The notes beneath the pieces were generated by a model, which searched no databases, had not been told where the DNA came from, and saw only the letters and a program-made list of their open reading frames with translations. From Streptoverticillium olivoreticuli subsp. olivoreticuli (GTDB lineage Bacteria > Actinomycetota > Actinomycetes > Streptomycetales > Streptomycetaceae), in NCBI RefSeq assembly GCF_003391135.1, contig NZ_CP031455.1:6556001-6620000 (forward strand): 64,000 bases of DNA, given 5' to 3'. The position numbers and the translations under genes are program-made. This document shows, piece after piece, positions 8,890 to 20,837 of this stretch. Within the stretch, counting starts at the first letter, position 1; every line of letters starts with the position of its first letter.

Positions 8890-8930
8890 AATTGCACACT
8901 GCTGTGTAAGTTGCACAGCAGTGTGTAATT
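8890..8930. promoter_or_regulatory. Operator-like palindrome for the TetR/MFS pair
   Basis: The left arm ATTGCACACTGCTGTGTAA (8891-8909) and right arm TTGCACAGCAGTGTGTAAT (8911-8929) are inverted copies around a single central G, with only two symmetric positions mismatched and one more A/T pair at each edge. It lies 15 bp upstream of the exporter start and 76 bp upstream of tetR. The long, nearly perfect symmetry suggests two TetR dimers, as in QacR-type operators. A further TTGCACAC half-site occurs near 8866. Confidence 0.75.
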
Positions 8931-8945
8931 CCGAAAGGGGGGCCG

Positions 8946-10607
8946 ATGGGCCTCGCGATGTCGACTCCGGTCGACAAGATGGACGGTCCGTACAAGCGGC
9001 GTTGGGCGGCTCTCGGCGTTCTCTGCCTGAGCCTGCTGATCATCGTCATGGCCAACACGTCCCTGACGGTCGCGGCTCCGGACATGGTCAAGGACCTCGG
9101 TCTGGGCAGCTCCGACCTGCAGTGGGTCATCGACGGCTACACCGTGCCGTACGCCGCGCTGATGCTGATCCTCGGCGCCGTGGGTGACAAGTACAGCCGC
9201 CGCGGGGCGCTCGTCCTCGGCCTCCTCGTCTTCGGCTCGGCGTCCGTCGCCGGTTCGCTGGTCGACAGCGCCTCCGGTGTCATCGCCGCCCGCGCCGTCA
9301 TGGGCATCGGCGCGGCCATGATCATGCCGGCGACCCTGTCGCTGCTCGCCGCGACCTTCCCGCGCGAGGAGCGCGCGAAGGCCATCACCATCTGGACGGC
9401 CACCGCCGGACTCGCCATCGCCGTCGGCCCGCTGGTCGCGGGCGCGCTGCTGGAGGACCACGGCTGGGCGTCGACGTTCCTCATCAACGTGCCGATCGCC
9501 GTCGTCGGCATCGTCGGCGCGCTGCTGCTCGTACCGCCGTCCAAGGCGTCGGGCGTCGACAAGATCGACTACATCGGCGGTCTGCTGTCCGTCATCTGGG
9601 TCGGCTCCCTCATCTACATGATCATCGAGGGCCCCCACTTCGGCTGGGGCACCAACGCGATCGCCGCCGCCGTCGTCGCCGGTGTCGGCCTGGTCGGCTT
9701 CATCGTCTGGGAGCTGCGCCACCCGCGCCCGGTCCTCGACGTCCGCCGCTTCGCCGAGCGCGCGTTCGCGGGTTCCACGCTCGCCGTCGCCCTGTTCTTC
9801 CTCGCGGTCTTCGGCACCTTCTACTACCTGACCCAGCACCTGCAGTTCGTCCTCGGCTACTCGGCGCTCGACACGGGCATCCGGATGCTGCCGCTGGCCG
9901 GTGCCGTGTTCGTCGGCGGCGCGCTGACCGCCCTGCTGACCCCGAAGGTCGGCATGAAGGTCACCGTCGCGCTCGGCATGACCGTCGGTACGGTCGCGAT
10001 CGCGCTCCTCACTCGGGTCGACGCGCACTCGACGTACGACGACTTCATCTGGCCGCTGATCATCCTGGGCCTGGCCATCGGCCTGTCCCTGTCGCCCTGC
10101 ACCAACGCCATCATGGGCTCCTTCCCGGAGGACAAGCTCGGCGTCGGCGGCGCGGTCAACAGCACCTCCATCGAGCTGGGCGGCTCGCTCGGCATCGCCA
10201 TCCTCGGCACGGTGCTGGCGAAGACCTACTCCTCCAACCTCGCCGACGCCGCCGCGAAGACGGCCGCCGCCGGTGGTCCGAAGCTCCCGGAGAAGGCCCT
10301 GTCCGCCGCGCAGGACTCGGTCGGCGCGGGCCTGGTCGTCGCCAAGGAGGTCGGCAAGCAGGTGGCCGCCGGTGCCGCGCCCAAGGTGGGGGCGGAGAAG
10401 GCGGCGGCGCTCGGCGCGCAGCAGGCGCAGTCGGTGGTCGAGGCCGTGCACAAGGCTTTCGCGGACTCGGTCGCGCACACGAGTGTGGTGGGCGCGGTGA
10501 TTCTCGGCGTCGGTACGGTGGTTGTGGCCGTGCTTCTGCCGCGGCGGGCGTCTGCGGCTGCCGCCGCTTCGGCCGAGTCGGAGCAGAAGGTCGACGAGAA
10601 GGTCTGA
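8946..10607 (+). CDS. MFS multidrug exporter, DHA2/EmrB-QacA type (14 TM)
   Basis: A 553-residue proton-driven drug exporter. Motif A appears as GDKYSRRGALVLG after TM2, and motif C as GLAIAVGPLVAGALL in TM5, the antiporter signature. Roughly fourteen hydrophobic segments fit the DHA2 branch. A long Ala/Lys-rich loop of about 80 residues (about 430-510) separates the last two helices, which is common in actinobacterial members. The start at 8946 follows a purine-rich AAAGGGGGG; a second ATG at 8958 is possible. Expression is likely released when the divergent TetR binds its ligand. Confidence 0.92.
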   Translation: MGLAMSTPVDKMDGPYKRRWAALGVLCLSLLIIVMANTSLTVAAPDMVKDLGLGSSDLQWVIDGYTVPYAALMLILGAVGDKYSRRGALVLGLLVFGSASVAGSLVDSASGVIAARAVMGIGAAMIMPATLSLLAATFPREERAKAITIWTATAGLAIAVGPLVAGALLEDHGWASTFLINVPIAVVGIVGALLLVPPSKASGVDKIDYIGGLLSVIWVGSLIYMIIEGPHFGWGTNAIAAAVVAGVGLVGFIVWELRHPRPVLDVRRFAERAFAGSTLAVALFFLAVFGTFYYLTQHLQFVLGYSALDTGIRMLPLAGAVFVGGALTALLTPKVGMKVTVALGMTVGTVAIALLTRVDAHSTYDDFIWPLIILGLAIGLSLSPCTNAIMGSFPEDKLGVGGAVNSTSIELGGSLGIAILGTVLAKTYSSNLADAAAKTAAAGGPKLPEKALSAAQDSVGAGLVVAKEVGKQVAAGAAPKVGAEKAAALGAQQAQSVVEAVHKAFADSVAHTSVVGAVILGVGTVVVAVLLPRRASAAAAASAESEQKVDEKV

Positions 10608-10624
10608 CGTTCTTCGCGCTGCGC

Positions 10625-10673
10625 GCGGTGCCTCGTATCTCCACCCGGAGGTGCGAGGCACCGCTGTTTTGTT
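10625..10673 (+). terminator. Hairpin terminator after the MFS gene
   Basis: GCGGTGCCTCG (10625-10635) pairs perfectly with CGAGGCACCGC (10654-10664). The loop holds a smaller CTCC/GGAG stem, and TGTTTTGTT follows. It is one of the few hairpins in the window with a U-rich tail, so a good intrinsic terminator. Confidence 0.8.
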
Positions 10674-10915
10674 CCCCAGCCCCGCCCCGCCCCTTCCCGG
10701 CTGCATCCGATTTGCGGCTCCGCCGCGTGGGGGGCTTCGCCCCAGACCCCGAAGCACGCTTCGCGCGCTGTCCTCAAACGCCGGGCGGGCTGAATTCAGC
10801 CCGTCCGGCGTTTGAGGACGCGGCCGCAGGCCGCTCCCGCCGCAGGCGGTAGCGGACCCGCACCCGGGGGTCTGGGGCACGAGCCCCAGTTACGGGAAGG
10901 GGCGGGGTGGGGAAC
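10671..10915. repeat. Two head-to-head copies of the intergenic repeat (copy B) with central 48-bp palindrome
   Basis: The left arm begins GTTCCCCAGCCCCGCCCC and the right arm ends with its inverse, GGGGCGGGGTGGGGAAC. Each arm holds the shared blocks (GGGAAGGGGCGGGG, GGGGTCTGGGGC). They meet in a palindrome at 10771-10818, whose left half TCCTCAAACGCCGGGCGGGC... pairs with the right half except for one G-U wobble, centred on GAATTC. The pair fills the space between convergent exporter and glgB genes and probably stops transcription from both sides. There is no gene in this 335-bp gap. Confidence 0.75.
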
Positions 10916-10942
10916 AAGCCCGCCGCAGGCGTATGCCGGGCG

Positions 10943-13639
<2,697 letters not shown>

Positions 13640-13709
13640 TGGGCGGTCCTCCTCGGGCTTCCCCCGGCGGAGGCCGGAGGGCGGATCGGTGGTGCTGGGC
13701 TCCGGTTCG

Positions 13710-15320
13710 TCATGCGGACGTCTCGCGCTCCGGCCCTTCGTCCGTGCGCCCGGGCGCGCCGCCGCCCGGGCGCGCCGCTCCCGCAACAGCCTCGCCCGCC
13801 GCCGGGGAATCCGCCAGCCGGCGGATCGCCGACATCGGCACGGGCAGCCAGTCCGGGCGGTGGCGGGCCTCGTAGAGGACCTCGTAGACGGCCTTGTCCG
13901 TCTCGTGGGCGCGCAGCAGTTCGGGGTCCTCGCGGGGGTCGCCGTGCACGGTCGCGTAGCCCTCGCAGAAGGCCGCGCGGGCGCGCACGGACCAGGTGCT
14001 GCCGCTCGCGCGGCCGACCGCGGCCGCGTAGTCGAAGGAGCGCAGCATGCCCGCGACGTCCCGGGCTGCGGGCTGCGGGCGGCAGCGCTCGGCCAGCGGG
14101 CGGGCCGGTTCGCCCTCGAAGTCGATGAGGGCCCAGCGGCCGTCCTCTGCGGTGCGCAGCGCCTGCCCCAGGTGCAGGTCGCCGTGGATGCGCTGGGCGC
14201 GCCAGGTGCGCCCGGCCCGGCCGAGCGCGGCGAGTTCGTCGTACGCGCCGCGCAGCGCGGCCCGGTAGGGGCGCAGGGCGGGCACGGCGTCGGCGGCGGC
14301 GTCCAGGCGCCGGGTCATCGCGGCGGCCAGGTGTTCCAGTTGGGGGCGGCGCAGGACGACGGTGGGCAGCGCTTCGGCGAGCGCGCCGTGCACCTCGGCG
14401 GTGGCGTGGCCGAGGGCGCGCGCGGAGGCGGTGAAGTCGGCCCGCACGGCGAGGGCGCTCAGCGCCAGCTGCCAGCCGTCGGCGGAACCGGGCAGATAGG
14501 GCTGGAGGACGCCGAGCGTCAGCGGTTCGGTGTCCGGGCCGGGCAGTTCGGCCTCGAACCACGCGGCGGGCGCCGGGACCCGGGCGCAGCCGCCCGCGGC
14601 GAGCGCGCGGGGCAGTTCGAGGTCGGGGTTGGTGCCGGGGCAGACGCGACGGAAGAGCTTGAGGATATACGTTTCGCCGTAGACGACCGAGGAGTTGGAC
14701 TGCTCGGCGGCGAGCAGCTTGGGGGTCAGCCCGGCGGCGATGACGGCGCCCTCCTCGCGGGTGAAGCGCAGCGGCCCGAGCCGGCCGGGCACCCGCAGCC
14801 GCTCCAGGAGGAGGGACGCGAGCCGGGGATCGGCGAGGCCCTCGTAGACGGTGCGGCCGTGCAGGGGGCCGCCGGAGGGGCGGCCGATGAGCGCGGGGGC
14901 CAGGTGGGGCGGCAGCACGTCCTGGATGCCGAGCAGGAGTTGGTAGCAGTCGTCGGTGCCGGCGTGCACGGCGGGGCCCGGCGCGTCGAGGGGGCCCGGG
15001 CGGGCCGTGGGGGAGCCGGTCTGGTGGGCCCGCACGAGCAGGTGCAGCAGACCGGGGGCCGTGGTACCCGTGGTGTGGGGGAGCAGTTCGGTCGCCGTGA
15101 CGAGGGTGAAGCCGGTGATCGGACGGCCCTTTCCCGCGAACCACCGCTGCCGGGGCAGCCACTCCGCGAGCAGCGGCACCAGGGATGCCAGCAGCCCCGC
15201 CTCGGCGGCGTCCGTCCGCTGCGCGGCACCGGCCTGGGCGGCACGGACCGAGGACAACAGAGGTCCGGGGGTCGTCCCCCGGCGGGTGGTCCCGCGGCGG
15301 GACGGTGCAGCGTCCGACAT
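13710..15320 (-). CDS. pep2: Maltokinase (Pep2/Mak)
   Basis: A 536-residue cytoplasmic kinase that phosphorylates maltose with ATP to maltose-1-phosphate, the GlgE donor. It has the aminoglycoside-phosphotransferase-like catalytic loop RIHGDLHLGQALR followed by the metal-binding WALIDFEGEPARPL. The N-terminal cap contains WLPRQRWFAGKGRPITG, typical of maltokinases. The ATG at 15318-15320 has AAAGGA 8 nt upstream. It lies between treS and glgB. The 318-bp gap to treS contains a terminator-like hairpin, so pep2-glgB may have its own promoter as well as read-through from treS. Confidence 0.93.
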   Translation of the reverse strand: MSDAAPSRRGTTRRGTTPGPLLSSVRAAQAGAAQRTDAAEAGLLASLVPLLAEWLPRQRWFAGKGRPITGFTLVTATELLPHTTGTTAPGLLHLLVRAHQTGSPTARPGPLDAPGPAVHAGTDDCYQLLLGIQDVLPPHLAPALIGRPSGGPLHGRTVYEGLADPRLASLLLERLRVPGRLGPLRFTREEGAVIAAGLTPKLLAAEQSNSSVVYGETYILKLFRRVCPGTNPDLELPRALAAGGCARVPAPAAWFEAELPGPDTEPLTLGVLQPYLPGSADGWQLALSALAVRADFTASARALGHATAEVHGALAEALPTVVLRRPQLEHLAAAMTRRLDAAADAVPALRPYRAALRGAYDELAALGRAGRTWRAQRIHGDLHLGQALRTAEDGRWALIDFEGEPARPLAERCRPQPAARDVAGMLRSFDYAAAVGRASGSTWSVRARAAFCEGYATVHGDPREDPELLRAHETDKAVYEVLYEARHRPDWLPVPMSAIRRLADSPAAGEAVAGAARPGGGAPGRTDEGPERETSA

Positions 15321-15582
15321 GGCGTCGCGTCCTTTCCCCGGGCACACGACAGATTGGGCAAAGTGTCCCGGATTGCGGCTTTGACCGGTGCGCGGTGCGG
15401 GACGTGTCGGGCGAGGATCGTCCGTACGGTCAGCCCCGGCGGCCTCTGTGGCCCCTGCATTCGGTGCGGTGCGATGCGTGCGGTGCGTGCTGTCGGACCC
15501 GTGAAGGAGGAGGGGTCCCGGCGGCGCGGAATCGAGCTGTTCGGTCCGGCCCGTGCGTAGTAGTGAGGGTTCCCAGGCTTCG
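15321..15582 (-). other. Non-coding gap upstream of pep2
   Basis: Together with the hairpin next to it this makes a 318-bp gap between treS and pep2. No frame here looks like a gene on either strand. It ends close to a good ribosome-binding site (AAAGGA) for pep2 and is the likely location of a secondary promoter; I see no convincing -35/-10 pair. Confidence 0.5.
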
Positions 15583-15632
15583 CGGGGGAAAACCGCCCGT
15601 GCGCGCCCGATCGGGCCCGGACGCGCATGGGC
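15583..15632 (-). terminator. Terminator or attenuator hairpin between treS and pep2
   Basis: Read on the minus strand, GCCC-a-TGCGCG pairs with CGCGCA-c-GGGC (15595-15632), enclosing a second GC palindrome, GCCCGATCGGGC. It is followed by GGTTTTCCCC. It begins just after the treS stop. It could separate treS from pep2-glgB or reduce read-through. Confidence 0.55.
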
Positions 15633-15638
15633 ACCGGC

Positions 15639-17368
<1,730 letters not shown>

Positions 17369-17372
<4 letters not shown>

Positions 17373-19375
17373 GGTGTGGGTGACCCTCCGATCGGTGAGG
17401 ACGGTCGCAGCGAGAACACGTGCGCGGGCGCGATGGAACGGCCCGGCTCCAGGCGCACATAGTTGTCCCTGCCCCAGTGATAGGTCTCTCCGGTGAGCTC
17501 GTCGCGCACCGGGACGGACTCGTGCCAATCGAGGCCGAGTTCCGGCATGTTCAACGAGACCGTGGCCTCCTGGGTGTGGTGGGGGTCGAGGTTGACGACC
17601 GTCAGCACACAGGAGCCGCCAGGGCCGCCGACCCGCTTGGAATAGGCGATGACGGCGTCGTTGTCGGCGTCGTGGAAACGCACGTTGCGCAGCCGGCGGA
17701 GCGCGGGCTGACGGCGCCGCAGCCGGTTGAGGACGGTGATCAACGGCGCGAGACTGCGCCCCTCGCGCTCCGCCGCGGCCCAGTCCCGGGGCCGCAGCTG
17801 GTACTTCTCGGAGTCCAGATACTCCTCGCTGCCCGCCCGCACCGGGGTGTTCTCGCACAGCTCGTAACCGGCGTAGACACCCCAGGAGGGGGCCAGCGTC
17901 GCGGCGAGCACGGCCCGGATCTCGAACGCCGCGCGGCCGCCGTCCTGGAGGTAGGCGTGCAGGATGTCGGGGGTGTTGACGAAGAAGTTCGGCCGCATGC
18001 AGGCCGAGACTGCGTCCCCCGACAGCTCGGTGACGTAGTCGGTGAGCTCCTGCTTGGTGTTGCGCCAGGTGAAGTAGGTGTACGACTGCTGGAAGCCGAT
18101 CGCCCCGAGCGTGCGCATCATGGCGGGCCGGGTGAACGCCTCGGCCAGGAACACCACATCCGGGTCGGTGCGGCCCACCTCGCCGATGACCTTCTCCCAG
18201 AACGACACCGGCTTGGTGTGCGGATTGTCGACCCGGAAGATCCGGATCCCGCGCGCCATCCAGAAGCGCAGCACCCGCAGCGTCTCCCGCACGATCCCGT
18301 CGAAGTCCGCTTCGAAGGCCAGTGGATAGATGTCCTGGTACTTCTTCGGCGGGTTCTCCGCGTACGCGATGGAGCCGTCGGCGCGGTGGTGGAACCACTC
18401 CGGGTGCTTGTCCACCCAGGGGTGCTCCGGGGAGCACTGGAGCGCGAAGTCGAGCGCCACCTCCATGCGCAGCTCGCGCGCCCGCGCCACGAAGTGGTCG
18501 AAGTCCTCGAAGGTGCCGAGGTCCGGGTGGAGGGCGTCGTGCCCGCCCTCGGCGGAGCCGATCGCCCAGGGGCTGCCCACGTCGTACGGGCCCGCCGTGA
18601 GGCTGTTGTCGGGGCCCTTGCGGTAGGCCGTGCCGATGGGGTGGACCGGCGGGAGGTAGACCACGTCGAAGCCCATGGCCGCGACGGCCGGGAGCCGCTC
18701 CGCCGCCGTCCGGAAGGTGCCGCCGACCGGCGGCCCGCCCCCCGGCAGCAGCGCGCCCTCGGAGCGGGGGAACAGCTCGTACCACGATCCGAACAGGGCC
18801 CGCTCGCGCTCGACCAGCACGGGCACCGGGCGGCTGCTGCTCACCAGCTCGCGCAGCGGGTGGGCGGCCAGGGCGGCCGAGACGTCGGGGGCCAGCGCGG
18901 CGGCCAGCCGTCCGGCGGCCGGACGGCCCGGATCCCGCAGGCCGTCGACGGCGGCGAGCACCGCCTCCCGGCCGTCGCTCTTGGGCACCCCCGCGGCCGC
19001 CCGCTCGTACAGCAGCGCGCCTTCCTCCAGGACCAGTTCGGAGTCGATCCCCGCCGGGATCTTGATCCGGGCGTGGTGCCGCCAGGTCTCCACCGGATCG
19101 CTCCACGCCTCCACCGCGTACGTCCAGCGGCCCTCGGCGTCCGGGGTGACCTCGGCGCCCCAGCGGTCGCTGCCCGGCGCGAGCTCCCGCATCGGCGTCC
19201 AGGGCCCGGACCGGCCCGCGGGCCCCCGCAGCACCACATTGGCACCGACCGCGTCATGGCCCTCGCGGAAGACGGTGGCGGTCACCTGGAAGGACTCGCC
19301 CGCCACGGCCTTGACCGGTCTGCGGCCGCAGTCCACGAGCGGGCCGAGGTCCAGGACGGGGATGCGACCGATCAT
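17369..19375 (-). CDS. glgE: Alpha-1,4-glucan:maltose-1-phosphate maltosyltransferase (GlgE)
   Basis: A 668-residue GH13_3 enzyme that transfers maltosyl units from maltose-1-phosphate onto linear alpha-1,4-glucan. The N-terminus IGRIPVLDLGPLVDCGRRPVKAVAGE, the nucleophile Asp383 in FRVDNPHTKPVSFWE and the acid/base Glu412 in FLAEAFTRPAMM are all present. The 29-residue spacing of the two acids matches the well-studied S. coelicolor enzyme. It is the first gene of the cluster, overlapping treS by 4 bp. It lies downstream of a 464-bp non-coding gap that should hold its promoter. Confidence 0.96.
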
Positions 19376-19839
19376 GGGATCACCTGGAGGTTCGACGGAA
19401 TTCGGGCGGTCTGGCGGTTCTGTTCTTTCTATCCGCTCCGCCGACCGTCGGCCGGGCGCGGGCGTGACTGCTCCCGCCCGCGTTCACCCGGGTGGATGCG
19501 GAAGAAATGCGGAAGAGGCGGAGCCATGGGCGGAACGGCGGAGAAGGTGATTTCGCTGCGTACCGTTTGAGCTTTCCCATCGGCACCTGGCGAGCATGCC
19601 CGTCCCGCGGGACCTACCGGTGCGTAGTTCCCGTGGCGCCGCGTGGAGAGGACGGCCGGCACTCCGTCACCCGTATGAAGTCTCCCCGTTGGGCCGATCG
19701 TGTGCAATGCGCGGAAAGTGGATAGGCGGCCGCCGAAAGGGGTAGCGGGGTGCCCGCCGCGACAACGGAAGCCGTAGTGTCATTCGGCCTCCGGAGCACT
19801 CGCTGTACGCGTGGCGTAGCCGGCACTCATGCGCTTGCA
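19376..19839 (-). other. 464-bp non-coding region upstream of glgE
   Basis: Lies between the end of the XRE regulator and the glgE start, both on the minus strand, and presumably contains the promoter for the glgE operon. Short frames exist, but none has a convincing start and protein-like composition. The sequence is less G+C-rich around 19495-19560 and 19660-19720. A pseudo-palindromic ATGCGCTTGCAT lies at the far edge, overlapping the regulator stop. I see no certain promoter boxes. Confidence 0.5.
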
Positions 19840-20730
19840 TCAGTCGGCGGGTTGCGGGGTGCGGGCCCCGGGTGCGTACGGTCCGAGCGCGCTCTCCGCC
19901 GTCAGCAGTTCCAGGGCCGCCTCCGACGGTGAGCCCGGTTCCGCGGTCAGGGCCAGCAGCCCCTGGCCACCCGTGTCCGGCAGGCGCATCATCTCGAACG
20001 ACAGGCTCATCCGCCCCACCAGCGGATGGTGGAACTCCTTCACCCCCGACGCGCAGCCCCGCACCGGATGCCGCGCCCACAGCGCCGAGAACTCCGCGCT
20101 GCCCATCGACAGTTCACCGATCAGCTCCGCCAGCCTGCGGTCCTGCGGGTGCTCGCCCGCCGACAGGCGCAGCGACGACACCGCGCGCCGCGCCTCCTCC
20201 TCCCAGCGCGGATACAGCTCCCGGGCGTGCGGATCGAGGAACAGCAGCCGCTGCGTGTTGGGCCGCTCCTCCGGCCGGTCCGGGCCGCCCGCGTCCAGGT
20301 GCCCCGCCAGCAGCGCGTGCGCCTGCGCGTTCCACGCCAGCACGTCGTAGCGCGCGTCGATCACCAGCGCGGGCACCGCCATCGCCGCCACCAGCTGCCG
20401 CACCCCGGCACCCGCGCTCGGCGCCCGGCCCGCGGGCAGCCGGACCGCGCGCCCCGGCCGGGCGAGATTGCGCAGGTGGGCGTGCTCGTCCGGGGACAGC
20501 CGCAGCGCCCGCGCGAGCGCGTCGAGCACCCCGTCCGACGCGTTGCCCGACTGCCCCTGCTCCAGCCGCGTGTAGTACGCGACGCTCACCCCGGCCAGCT
20601 GCGCCAGCTCCTCGCGGCGCAGCCCCGGCACCCGGCGCCGTGCCCCGTACGCCACCAGACCCACGTCCTCCGGCTGCAGCCGGGCACGGCGCGTACGGAG
20701 GAAGTCCCCCAATTCCGCAGGTATATCCAT
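19840..20730 (-). CDS. XRE/MmyB-type HTH regulator
   Basis: A 296-residue cytoplasmic regulator. An N-terminal XRE helix-turn-helix (about residues 9-70) contains RRVPGLRREELAQLAGVSVAYYTRLEQG, the signature of the large actinobacterial family with this motif. The C-terminal part (about 100-270) is the MmyB-like PAS-fold ligand-binding domain, with ALVIDARYDVLAWNAQAHALL and VKEFHHPLVGRMSLSFE. The ATG at 20728-20730 matches homologues. It sits between glgE and the divergent glgP, so it might control glucan metabolism, but this family is numerous in Streptomyces and its targets are usually unknown. Confidence 0.88.
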   Translation of the reverse strand: MDIPAELGDFLRTRRARLQPEDVGLVAYGARRRVPGLRREELAQLAGVSVAYYTRLEQGQSGNASDGVLDALARALRLSPDEHAHLRNLARPGRAVRLPAGRAPSAGAGVRQLVAAMAVPALVIDARYDVLAWNAQAHALLAGHLDAGGPDRPEERPNTQRLLFLDPHARELYPRWEEEARRAVSSLRLSAGEHPQDRRLAELIGELSMGSAEFSALWARHPVRGCASGVKEFHHPLVGRMSLSFEMMRLPDTGGQGLLALTAEPGSPSEAALELLTAESALGPYAPGARTPQPAD

Positions 20731-20837
20731 GCGCCCAGTCAACAACACGGGGCGCACGCGCTGCCTGCCCCTGACAGGGACAGGCAGTGCCCCCAACAAC
20801 CCGGAATCGGGACCGTCACGGCGCTAACGTCGTGACG

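Noticed and set aside
8814..10880. Extension of the TetR frame to an 886-codon protein
   Set aside because: The extra part is antisense to the MFS gene and low-complexity. The TetR domain starts properly at 8813.
17373..19106. Extension of treS to 1155 codons
   Set aside because: The added segment is antisense-phase reading over glgE with Arg/Gly/Pro-rich composition; treS starts at the ATGA overlap.
19429..19707. 92-codon minus-strand frame upstream of glgE
   Set aside because: No ribosome-binding site, no recognisable features and atypical composition; more likely leader DNA.
19829..19842. LacI-like pseudo-palindrome ATGCGCTTGCAT near the glgE promoter region
   Set aside because: Only part of the positions are symmetric and it overlaps the neighbouring stop codon more than 450 bp from glgE.
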